Of a stretch of DNA of 43,375 bases, positions 16,577-23,582 are shown in pieces. The notes beneath the pieces were generated by a model. The model had not been told where the DNA came from, did no database searches, and saw nothing but the letters and a program-made list of their open reading frames with translations. The DNA is taken from NCBI RefSeq assembly GCF_949292005.1, contig NZ_CASEXV010000082.1, positions 1-43,375 of the forward strand, given 5' to 3'. The position numbers and the translations under genes are program-made. How positions within the stretch are numbered: position 1 is the first letter of the stretch; each line of letters opens with the position of its first letter. Source of the stretch: an uncultured Bifidobacterium sp. GTDB taxonomy: Bacteria > Actinomycetota > Actinomycetes > Actinomycetales > Bifidobacteriaceae.

Positions 16577-16655
16577 CCATTTCCCCCATCGCGTTCCAAG
16601 CGCCACGACATGCGCGTCGGCGACATCCGTCCACAGTGGCGGTACAACTGGGAAT

Positions 16656-17159
16656 ATGGGAAAAACACGTCATTCAGGTCAGGCATCCACGCCCGCGACC
16701 CTTCAGCTTGAGCGTGCGGGCATCCCGTTCCGCATCTACGAATACACCCATGACGCCGACCATATGGACTCGGGATATGGCGTCGAGGCCGCCACGCGTC
16801 TTGGATTCGACGAAGGTCAGGTGTTCAAGACGCTAATGGCCGACACGGGAGGGGAACGCGTCATCGGCATTGTCCCCGTCAACGGCCATCTGAATCTCAA
16901 GGCACTTGCCGCCGCCGTCGGCGCGAAAAAGGCGACTATGGCCGACCCCTCCGTGGCACAGCGCGAAAGCGGATACGTCGTCGGCGGCATCTCCCCCTTC
17001 GGGCAGCACACACACCATCGGACGGTTCTTGACGAGGGCGCGCTGACGTATGACATGATTCTGGTGTCCGGGGGCAAAAGGGGCTTCGATGTGGCGGTCT
17101 CCCCACACGACCTTCTCACGGTGCTCCATGCGGCGACCGCCCCCATACGCAAAAGCTGA
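16656..17159 (+). CDS. ybaK: Cys-tRNA(Pro)/Cys-tRNA(Cys) deacylase, YbaK/EbsC family
   Basis: These small trans-editing enzymes remove wrongly attached amino acids, typically Cys from tRNA-Pro. The 167-residue protein shows the fold LQLERAGIPFRIYEYTHD, then GFDEGQVFKTLMAD with the catalytic lysine, ALAAAVGAKKATMADPSVAQRESGYVVGGISPFGQ and ILVSGGKRGFDVAVSPHDLL, in family order and size. ATG 16656 follows a TACAAC hexamer by seven bases, which could be a leaderless -10. An in-frame TTG/ATG at 16548/16551 lies within the gap terminator and is rejected. It converges on ispH with 27 bases between. Confidence 0.93.
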   Translation: MGKTRHSGQASTPATLQLERAGIPFRIYEYTHDADHMDSGYGVEAATRLGFDEGQVFKTLMADTGGERVIGIVPVNGHLNLKALAAAVGAKKATMADPSVAQRESGYVVGGISPFGQHTHHRTVLDEGALTYDMILVSGGKRGFDVAVSPHDLLTVLHAATAPIRKS

Positions 17160-17186
17160 TCCAAGCCTCCACCAGAGAGGTGCCGC

Positions 17187-18215
17187 TTAGCTCCTTTCGG
17201 AGCGCCGCCAATCCCCGCTCCTGGAAGATCCGCGCCGCCCCCCACGAAGTTGCGACGGCATGACGAAATGCATCGTCTCCTTGATGTCACCCGCATGGTC
17301 GATGTCGGTGAACCCCCAGCGTCCCAACGTCGAGACGACGCCCTCGACCAGCTCCTCGGGAACCGATGCGCCCGAGGACACGCCAACGACGTTGGCGCCC
17401 TCGAACCACCGCTGCGACAGCTCTGACGCGTCATCGATCCGATACGCCCGTCCCCCGCTGGGAAGCTCCTGCTGGGCCACCTCCATAAGACGCACTGAAT
17501 TCGACGAATTGGACGACCCCACTATGACCACACAATCAGACCGTTGGGCCACCTGCTTCACCGCATTCTGCCTGTTCTGCGTCGCATAGCAGATATCCGA
17601 GCTCGGCGGCTCCTCAATCCACGGGAAACGCGCACGCAGGGCGCGAACCACATCAATGGTCTCATCCACGCTCAACGTGGTCTGGGTGAGAAGAACAAGC
17701 CGCTGCGACTCCGGGAAACTCAAGCTGGACACATCCTCCACGCCATCGATCAGATGAACCCTGTCGGGCGCCTCTCCGATGACCCCCATGGCCTCGTCAT
17801 GGCCATGGTGTCCGATATAGACGATGTCGTACCCCTCCCGGACGAATCTGAGAACCTCCCGATGCACCTTGCTCACCAACGGGCAGGTTGCGTCGATGAC
17901 GTTCATGCCCCGACGCCGCGCCTCCTCCTGCACGGCGGGAGACACTCCATGCGCCGAGAACACCACCGGCACGCCAGCCTCGGCGGCCTCCTGCGGAATC
18001 TCGTCAAGCTCGTCCACGAACACCGCGCCCTGCTCGGCGAGATCCTCCACGACATGCCTGTTATGGACGATCTGTCTGCGGACATACACGGGAGGAAGCC
18101 CCGAACCGCCATCCCCGTGGGAACCTGAGGACAGTATGGTCCGCACCGTGAGGATCGCCCTGTCGACGCCCGCGCAGAAACCCCGAGGGTCGGCGAGAAT
18201 GATCCGTCCTGACAT
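17187..18215 (-). CDS. ispH: 4-hydroxy-3-methylbut-2-enyl diphosphate reductase
   Basis: IspH is the [4Fe-4S] enzyme that releases IPP and DMAPP in the last step of the MEP isoprenoid pathway. All three cluster cysteines are visible, in DPRGFCAGVDRAI, DATCPLVSKVH and ICYATQNRQ. The histidines (IVHNRHVVE, FSAHGVSP, IGHHGHDEA), the TQTTLS motif and the SSNSSNS substrate motif are also present. The 342-residue length is normal, with a Ser/Arg-rich end. AAAGGCGGTGCC precedes ATG 18215. The last codons contain a small CTCC-GAAA-GGAG stem. It is divergent from the epimerase gene. Confidence 0.97.
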   Translation of the reverse strand: MSGRIILADPRGFCAGVDRAILTVRTILSSGSHGDGGSGLPPVYVRRQIVHNRHVVEDLAEQGAVFVDELDEIPQEAAEAGVPVVFSAHGVSPAVQEEARRRGMNVIDATCPLVSKVHREVLRFVREGYDIVYIGHHGHDEAMGVIGEAPDRVHLIDGVEDVSSLSFPESQRLVLLTQTTLSVDETIDVVRALRARFPWIEEPPSSDICYATQNRQNAVKQVAQRSDCVVIVGSSNSSNSVRLMEVAQQELPSGGRAYRIDDASELSQRWFEGANVVGVSSGASVPEELVEGVVSTLGRWGFTDIDHAGDIKETMHFVMPSQLRGGRRGSSRSGDWRRSERS

Positions 18216-18294
18216 GGCACCGCCTTTCGTCGGCTCACCACAGTACCAAAGCCCCTCCAGAAAAATTCCAGCAGACGCAGCCGGCGAATGGGGC

Positions 18295-18338
18295 AGTCCC
18301 GTACTACACTGTCTACACGGTTCACACTGTCAACGCGG
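18295..18338. promoter_or_regulatory. Divergent ispH / epimerase promoter region with repeated ACACTGTC
   Basis: In the 181 bases between the two starts, ACACTGTC occurs twice, at about 18305-18312 and 18325-18332, roughly two helical turns apart. TACACT and TACACG hexamers overlap them. The spacing suggests a protein-binding pair or overlapping -10 boxes. No firm -35 is seen. Confidence 0.35.
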
Positions 18339-18396
18339 CCAGCCCCACACAGCATAACAACGGCTTCGGTCGTTCCCCAACACAAGGGACATCCTC

Positions 18397-19356
18397 ATGC
18401 CTCGCATCCTTCCCCCACGCTCCGGCAACCAGTACACCATTCAGTCCGGCGAATACCAGGCTGTGATAGCGCAGCAAGGAGCCTCCCTGCGTTCCCTGAC
18501 ATATCAAGGAAAGAACGTGATCGTCCCCTTCGATGCGGACGACATGGGAACAACCAGCCAGGGTCGGGTTCTTGTGCCCTTTCCCAATCGCCTGGCCGAT
18601 GGAGAGTACACATTCCATGGAACCCGTCACCTTCTTCCCATCGACGAGCATGACCGGCGCACCGCCATCCACGGATTTGGGCACCAGCACCTCTGGACGC
18701 TGGCCAGCGTCGAGGACGACCGCGTGCGGCTGACATGGCGAGTGCCCTGCATGACCGGTTACCCATTCGACCTGGTCGTCGACGCCGTGTACGAAGTCAG
18801 TGCCTCCGGACTGGCGCTCACCATAAGCGCATGGAACCATGGGAATGCGGACGCCCCCTGGGCCGTGGGACTACATCCGTGGATTGCCAATGGCCACGAT
18901 GGATATGGGGATGAGATTGACGCCGACAACGGACGCTGCCGCATCACCGTACCGGCGCGAATGCATGTGACGGTGAACGACAGGCTTCTTCCCACAGGAA
19001 CGGAGTCCGTGGAGGGAACGGCCTACGACCTTCGCCAACCCACCACCCTGACAGGGCGACACTTCGACGACGCATGGACCGACCTGATCAAAGACGGCTC
19101 CGGAGACGCCACGGCGACGCTGACCAGACCAGATGGCATGACCGTGAGCATCCAAGGCGATTCCACCGTCACATCCTTCCAAGTCTGCACCGGGACGGGA
19201 TTCCCCGCGCAGACACGTCCCGCCGGAATCGCGATCGAGCCGCAGACGGCCTACGCAGATGCCTTCAACAGCGGCATCGACCTCATGGTCGTGCATCCTG
19301 ATGACACGGTGAGCACGACGCTTTCCCTCAGCGCCAGCATGGCCAACGGCCGCTGA
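18397..19356 (+). CDS. Aldose 1-epimerase family protein
   Basis: The galactose-mutarotase superfamily interconverts alpha and beta anomers of sugars. The 319-residue protein has GRVLVPFPNRLADGEYTF, the catalytic-histidine segment TAIHGFGHQHLW, AVGLHPWI with the second histidine, and GIAIEPQTAYADAFNSG with the catalytic glutamate. It belongs to the GalM-like branch rather than the YeaD glucose-6-phosphate branch, but the sugar cannot be told. AAGGGA lies about eight bases before ATG 18397. No sugar genes are adjacent; it appears to be a single unit. Confidence 0.9.
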   Translation: MPRILPPRSGNQYTIQSGEYQAVIAQQGASLRSLTYQGKNVIVPFDADDMGTTSQGRVLVPFPNRLADGEYTFHGTRHLLPIDEHDRRTAIHGFGHQHLWTLASVEDDRVRLTWRVPCMTGYPFDLVVDAVYEVSASGLALTISAWNHGNADAPWAVGLHPWIANGHDGYGDEIDADNGRCRITVPARMHVTVNDRLLPTGTESVEGTAYDLRQPTTLTGRHFDDAWTDLIKDGSGDATATLTRPDGMTVSIQGDSTVTSFQVCTGTGFPAQTRPAGIAIEPQTAYADAFNSGIDLMVVHPDDTVSTTLSLSASMANGR

Positions 19357-19379
19357 CGGGCAAACGCGCGGAAGGGGCG

Positions 19380-19408
19380 TTGTGCCGGTCCGAGGTTTGT
19401 GCGATAAT
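19380..19408 (+). promoter_or_regulatory. Promoter of the bL37 gene
   Basis: -35 TTGTGC (19380-19385), 17-base spacer and -10 GATAAT (19403-19408), with the start codon 39 bases after the -10. AAGGAG before the ATG completes a full expression signal for a very short gene. Confidence 0.65.
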
Positions 19409-19446
19409 TCCGAGGGTTCGTCAATAGTCAAGTGAAGGAGTCCATC

Positions 19447-19521
19447 ATGGGTATGCGCGGACGCAAGCGCAAGGATCGCCGCAAGAAGGCCGCCAACCAC
19501 GGCAAAAGGCCCAACGCCTGA
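19447..19521 (+). CDS. 50S ribosomal protein bL37 (24 residues)
   Basis: A 24-codon gene encodes MGMRGRKRKDRRKKAANHGK followed by RPNA. It matches the tiny actinobacterial ribosomal protein bL37 first seen in the Mycobacterium smegmatis ribosome structure, which I recall as MAKRGRKKRD..., also 24 residues and ending in ANHGKRPNA. AAGGAG stands seven bases before ATG 19447, and a clear promoter lies upstream. It binds 23S rRNA in that structure. Such genes are often missed because of their size. Confidence comes from the near-identical C-terminus and equal length. Confidence 0.9.
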   Translation: MGMRGRKRKDRRKKAANHGKRPNA

Positions 19522-19593
19522 GTCTCTCTGACCCCGTCACGGCATAAACGTTAGATGGGTCCAAACGTCAGGTAGATTTATAAAAGAACGGGA

Positions 19594-19639
19594 AATGATG
19601 GGGGTCCCGAAGGATTCATCCTTCGGGACCCCCATCATT
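19594..19639. terminator. 21-bp perfect inverted repeat, probable bidirectional terminator
   Basis: AATGATGGGGGTCCCGAAGGA is followed by a TTCA loop and its exact complement. The hairpin lies 72 bases after the bL37 stop and 134 bases after the anti-sigma stop, between two converging units. No T-run follows on the plus strand. On the minus strand TCCCGTTCTTTTAT follows. A terminator is the likeliest role. Confidence 0.6.
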
Positions 19640-19747
19640 CTCATCGATGCCCACTCGATTCGCTCCCTCACCACAGCGCTCCGAAAAGTCCGTCGGCATC
19701 CGCGCCCCCACAAACGATCGCCGACCCGAAACAATCGCCGACCCACG

Positions 19748-19785
19748 TGCGAAGCTACTCGTCCCCTGCGAAGCTACTCGTCCCC
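19748..19785. repeat. Tandem 19-bp duplication across the anti-sigma stop codon
   Basis: TGCGAAGCTACTCGTCCCC is present twice head to tail. Read on the minus strand, the unit contains GACGAGTAG, that is the last codons and stop of the upstream gene. The second copy lies after the stop and, being 19 bases, is out of frame. Nearby, AATCGCCGACCC-type 11-12-mers are also repeated (about 19719-19745). Confidence 0.8.
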
Positions 19786-20178
19786 GTCCAACTCCTCATG
19801 GCAGCAATGGTCTATGGTCTCGTGCAGGCGACGCAGCAGGCAATCAGGAGCGACCTGGGGCCGAAGATAGGCACGCAGCATCTCGATGACTGCACGCTCG
19901 CGGCCATCGCACGAGCACTCGGGATCGAAGCACACGTCGACGCGCTGGCCACTGTCATGCGAATCATCCGACGTGCTGCCGGGAGTGTTCGCGGCATACG
20001 CGGACCATCCTCCGCCGACTTCGACGGACGATGACGACACGACGGTGGCGTCCACCCGTGTGGAGCGCATCATGGCGCAGTCGCACATCTCCGAATGGAT
20101 GGTCACCCGTGTCGTTGACACCGCTGACGCGGGGGCGTCCCCACGGTCCTGCCCGTGGCCCTCCACTCGTGCGCTCAT
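19774..20178 (-). CDS. Probable anti-sigma factor, Cys/His-rich (RsrA-like)
   Basis: This 134-residue protein starts in the stop codon of the sigma-factor gene (ATGA), the standard position for a cognate anti-sigma factor. It is rich in cysteine and histidine: HSEMCDC (28-34), CFDPECSC (83-90), C113, H119 and HCCH (124-127). The segment CDGRERAVIEMLRAYLRPQVAPDCLLRRLHETI resembles the C-terminal part of mycothiol/RsrA-type anti-sigma factors. The exact H-x3-C-x2-C zinc motif is not present; H28-x3-C32-x-C34 is the nearest. The redox-sensing role is inferred from partner and cysteines. The stop lies in a tandem duplication. Confidence 0.7.
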   Translation of the reverse strand: MSARVEGHGQDRGDAPASAVSTTRVTIHSEMCDCAMMRSTRVDATVVSSSSVEVGGGWSAYAANTPGSTSDDSHDSGQRVDVCFDPECSCDGRERAVIEMLRAYLRPQVAPDCLLRRLHETIDHCCHEELDGDE

Positions 20179-20900
20179 GCCAGCTCCTTTTCATTCACGT
20201 CATCCACATCCAACGTTCTGTCCTCATTATGTGCATCGTGGCCGCCAGCGGCGTTCGCGGACGGTGAAGACCGTCGCGGCGAGGCCTTTTCGGACCTCCC
20301 CACTCCCGTGCCGTACCCCTTTTCCGTTGCATAGGATGCCAACTCATGGCGGAGCTGCGCCCTCGCCCTGTTGAGCCGGCTCATCACCGTACCGATGGGA
20401 ACGCCCTGTTCGTCGGCGACCTGCTGATAGCTTTTGCCGTCGATGGCGGCATCGATAAACACCTGACGCCGCTCAGGGCTCAGCGAATCGAGCGCGTGGA
20501 TGATCTCCTCGGGAGCGAAGGCATCGAGATACTGCTGCTCCGCGGATTTCAACCCCTCGGAGCTGTGTCCTGCCGCCGAATATATGTCCCAGTCGTCATA
20601 TTCACCCGTCGAGTCGTTGGCCCTCTTCGGGCGACGCTTGGACTTGGCGTACTGGTTGAAGAAGGCGTTGCGCTCGATGGTCGTCATCCACGCCTCGAAG
20701 TTGCTCCCCTCCTGGAAGCCGTCGAAGGCCTTGAACGCCCTTTCGAAGGTGTCCTGAATAAGGTCCTGCGCGTCCTCCGGGTTGTTGGTCAGCCGCATCG
20801 CCTGACGGTACAGGCCGTTGACCGCGGGAAGCGCAAGCTTCTCAAAGCGGGCACGCTTGTGCGCCACACTCTCCTGACGTTCTTCCTTCACGCATCCCAT
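20175..20900 (-). CDS. sigH: ECF RNA polymerase sigma factor, SigH/SigR type
   Basis: The 241-residue protein has sigma region 2 (LPAVNGLYRQAMRLTNNPEDAQDLIQDTFERAFKAFDGFQEGSNFEAWMTTIERNAFFN) and region 4 (LDSLSPERRQVFIDAAIDGKSYQQVADEQGVPIGTVMSRLNRARAQL), close to SigR/SigH, which controls oxidative and heat stress in Actinobacteria. GGAG lies seven bases before ATG 20900; a start at 21077 would add 59 poor residues. The C-terminal 50 residues are polar and extend beyond region 4. It is coupled to the Cys-rich gene that follows, its probable inhibitor. Whether it regulates itself is not evident. Confidence 0.9.
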   Translation of the reverse strand: MGCVKEERQESVAHKRARFEKLALPAVNGLYRQAMRLTNNPEDAQDLIQDTFERAFKAFDGFQEGSNFEAWMTTIERNAFFNQYAKSKRRPKRANDSTGEYDDWDIYSAAGHSSEGLKSAEQQYLDAFAPEEIIHALDSLSPERRQVFIDAAIDGKSYQQVADEQGVPIGTVMSRLNRARAQLRHELASYATEKGYGTGVGRSEKASPRRSSPSANAAGGHDAHNEDRTLDVDDVNEKELA

Positions 20901-21064
20901 TCTAAACTCCGCGACAACGGCCACGACTCGGACCGTGCGGCCGGCTTCAACGGCGTCTGCGCGCTCCGGGGAGAAGGCGACCCGCCGGTGGCGCAACCAT
21001 CCAGAGCGGTATCCACCGAGGTCGAACCGTGCGATTGTCATTTCGCGAAGGCACAATGGGACGC

Positions 21065-21805
21065 ATGTCATCATCATTCGACGCCCTCCACGATTTTCTG
21101 GAATCGGTCAGCCCCCAGAACGGGGACACCAGACTCGCCGACTCCCTGCTGCTGGGCTTTGACACCGAAACCACCGGAGCCAGCGTGGGACGGGACTCCA
21201 TCGTGTCCGCCTCGCTTGTGCTCCGCGTCCCCCAAACAGACCGCCGCGAGGATCATGCCGCCTCCTGGGTGATCAACCCCCACCGCCCCATCAGTCCAGC
21301 GGCCTCCCGCGTGAACGGTTTCACCGATGCATTCCTGACGGCCAATGGAGTCGAACCCAAGGACGCCCTTCATGAGATCTCTGGAATCATCGCCACAGCC
21401 CAGTCGAAATCGATTCCCCTGCTCGCCTACAACGCCTCGTTCGACGTCGGAATGATTGAGTCCAATCTGCGACAGTGGGGGCTTCCCGGAACCGACATAT
21501 CCCTCATCATCGATCCTCTGGTGATCGACAGGGCCGTGTCGACGCGTCGCGGGCGGCGTACGCTGTCCGCCACAACCGAGTACTACGGAATCGAGCCGGA
21601 CGGCGATTTCCATGACGCCCATGCCGACACAGTGGCGGCCGTCGACCTCATCGCACCAATCTCGGAGCTCCACCCCCAGATCGCCGACATGAGATTGAGT
21701 GAGGCAATGGAATGGCAACGACAGGCATACATGAGGTGGGCCCACTCGTTCAACAAGTGGCTTCAGTCGCAGGGACGACAACCCATCGACGAGACGTGGC
21801 TATAA
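21065..21805 (+). CDS. DEDDh-family 3'-5' exonuclease (DNA polymerase III epsilon-like)
   Basis: The exonuclease fold is seen as LLLGFDTETTG (motif I), LLAYNASFDVGMIESNLR (motif II), and HDAHADTVAAVDLI (motif III with its histidine), so the metal-binding acidic residues are intact in this 246-residue protein. After the nuclease domain a short C-terminal helix region (MRLSEAMEWQRQAYMRWAHSFNKWLQSQGR) is of the kind seen in actinobacterial stand-alone exonucleases. ATG 21065 is chosen because CACAAT lies seven bases upstream, as in a leaderless promoter; ATG 21056 and GTG 21029 are alternatives. It has no BRCT or UvrC part and is not the replicative epsilon by context. Confidence 0.88.
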   Translation: MSSSFDALHDFLESVSPQNGDTRLADSLLLGFDTETTGASVGRDSIVSASLVLRVPQTDRREDHAASWVINPHRPISPAASRVNGFTDAFLTANGVEPKDALHEISGIIATAQSKSIPLLAYNASFDVGMIESNLRQWGLPGTDISLIIDPLVIDRAVSTRRGRRTLSATTEYYGIEPDGDFHDAHADTVAAVDLIAPISELHPQIADMRLSEAMEWQRQAYMRWAHSFNKWLQSQGRQPIDETWL

Positions 21806-21867
21806 TCCGGACCGAATCCGTCACATCTGCGACCATACGGCTGAACGCCTCGAAAGGGATATGACAC

Positions 21868-23454
21868 ATGGAACGCGCGGCAGCACAACCACAACCACAA
21901 CCACAACCACAACGGCCATCATTGGCCACGGCGGCGGACATCCTCTCCCAGGCCGGACTGCTCCGGGAGATCATCGCCGGCGACGTTTGGACGCTTGATC
22001 CCTCGGACATCGACGGATCCGACGTTCCCTTCAGCGACCTCACCTACGATTCCCGAACCGTCACGACGGGGTCCCTCCTCTGCTGCAAAGGGCGCTTCCG
22101 TCCCGAATACCTCGTGGACGCCGAGCGTCGCGGCGCGGCAGCCTACGTCTCGCAGGAGGATCTTTCAGGATCCGTCCATATTCCGGGCCTCGTCGTGAAC
22201 GACGTACGCCAGGCGCTTGGACTGCTCGCCGACGCTTGGTTCGGATATCCCGAAAAGCACCTGACGCTCATCGGCATCACCGGAACCAAAGGCAAGACGA
22301 CCACGGCGTGGTTCCTCCACTCGATCCTCGATTCGGTCAGCGGCGGACGCTGCGCTCTGCTTTCCTCCATCGCCAACATCGTCGACGGGAGCACCTGGGA
22401 GGAATCCAATCTGACCACACCGGAATCCCTCGACACCATGCGCATGATGCGCCGGGCTGTGGATGCCGGCATGCGTTACATGGTGATGGAGGTATCGTCG
22501 CAGGCATACAAGGTCCATAGGGTCGACGCGCTCACCTTCGACGTCGGGGCCTTCCTCAACATCAGCCCCGATCACATCAGCCCCATCGAGCATCCGACGT
22601 TCGAGGACTATCTGTATTGCAAAAGACGGATAGTCGACCACAGTAGAAGTCTGGTTCTGGGAGCCGACACCGCACACGCCGCCCTCCTGAGACAGGACGC
22701 CGCACACGCGGACATCCCCGTCACGACCTTCGCCCTCCACGACGGCCGAAAGGACACCGACGCCGATGTGGCCGCCGAACCTTTGGACCCCACTCATCTC
22801 TCCTATAGGATCGTCACCCACGACGGGGATTCCCATGACTGCCGTCTGGAACTTGATGGGGACTTCAACTATGCGAACGCGGCGGCGGCCGTGGCCATCG
22901 CGAATGCCGCCGGGGCCGTGGTGGATGGGAAATCGATCCGATCCATGGAGCGCGTGCGCGTTCCCGGACGTATGGAGAGGTTCGTCGACGAGAGATCACA
23001 GACCATCGGCATCGTCGACTATGCGCACAACGGCGTCTCGACCACCGCACTACTGGACTTTGTGGATGAGAGATATGGATCGAGACATCCCCATATCACC
23101 CTGATCACCGGCTCAGCGGGCAACAAGGCTTTCGACAGGCGGCGTGAGATCGTCGCGGCGGCGGAGAATCGCATCGACAGATTCATCTTCACCGAGGATG
23201 ACACGGACACCGAGCCCACAGAGGATATATGTCGGCAGATGGACGAGAGCATCACGGTTCCCACAGTGGCTCACGACATCATCCTCGATCGTGTCGCTGC
23301 GATCGAAAAGGCCATCAGCGACGCCAGATCCCACCCCGATCGCGTCGACGTGATACTCGCCATAGGCAAAGGCAGCGAGCGCTGGATCAAAAGGCTGAAC
23401 GAGCACACCCCCTATGAGGGCGACGACGTGCTGTTCTCCCGACTGCTGGGTTGA
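21868..23454 (+). CDS. murE: UDP-N-acetylmuramoyl-tripeptide synthetase (Mur ligase, MurE)
   Basis: MurE adds the third amino acid to UDP-MurNAc-Ala-Glu. The 528-residue protein shows the N-terminal UDP-binding domain (DLTYDSRTVTTGSLLCCKG), the ATP loop GITGTKGKTTTAW, ESNLTTPESLD, MVMEVSSQAYKVHR and the C-terminal VDYAHNGVS and ITGSAGNKAFDRR. In the substrate-binding motif it reads TEDDTDTEPTEDI instead of the DAP-specific DNPR, which suits Lys or Orn addition. The N-terminus carries PQPQPQPQ from a CACAAC hexamer tract. It is separated from most mur genes but lies next to the fem-like gene, which modifies the same third residue. Confidence 0.9.
   Translation: MERAAAQPQPQPQPQRPSLATAADILSQAGLLREIIAGDVWTLDPSDIDGSDVPFSDLTYDSRTVTTGSLLCCKGRFRPEYLVDAERRGAAAYVSQEDLSGSVHIPGLVVNDVRQALGLLADAWFGYPEKHLTLIGITGTKGKTTTAWFLHSILDSVSGGRCALLSSIANIVDGSTWEESNLTTPESLDTMRMMRRAVDAGMRYMVMEVSSQAYKVHRVDALTFDVGAFLNISPDHISPIEHPTFEDYLYCKRRIVDHSRSLVLGADTAHAALLRQDAAHADIPVTTFALHDGRKDTDADVAAEPLDPTHLSYRIVTHDGDSHDCRLELDGDFNYANAAAAVAIANAAGAVVDGKSIRSMERVRVPGRMERFVDERSQTIGIVDYAHNGVSTTALLDFVDERYGSRHPHITLITGSAGNKAFDRRREIVAAAENRIDRFIFTEDDTDTEPTEDICRQMDESITVPTVAHDIILDRVAAIEKAISDARSHPDRVDVILAIGKGSERWIKRLNEHTPYEGDDVLFSRLLG
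21884..21913 (+). repeat. Five tandem CACAAC hexamers in the murE 5' end
   Basis: Five perfect copies encode alternating Gln-Pro right after the first six residues of MurE. Being six bases, gain or loss of copies keeps the frame and would only vary the length of a disordered N-terminal tail. Confidence 0.9.
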
Positions 23455-23582
23455 GCCGCGGACGCGGGGATCGGCATCAAGGTGCAGAGCCACGTTGTAA
23501 GGTAAGGCGGTGGCCATTGGTCCCATGGGACGAGCGGTTCCGTGACCGTATGGCCGCCATCGATACATGATTGGAGACATCG

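Noticed and set aside
16548..16655. Upstream extension of the YbaK-type gene
   Set aside because: It would run through the gap terminator, and the residues do not belong to the family.
19537..19870. Short frames on both strands across the 21-bp palindrome (19537-19746 minus, 19595-19870 plus)
   Set aside because: They read through the hairpin and have no ribosome binding site, composition or relatives suggesting protein.
21884..21913. CACAAC repeats as a CRISPR-like or phase-switching array
   Set aside because: There are no spacers, and the six-base unit cannot change frame; it is a simple coding repeat. I saw no CRISPR array in the window.
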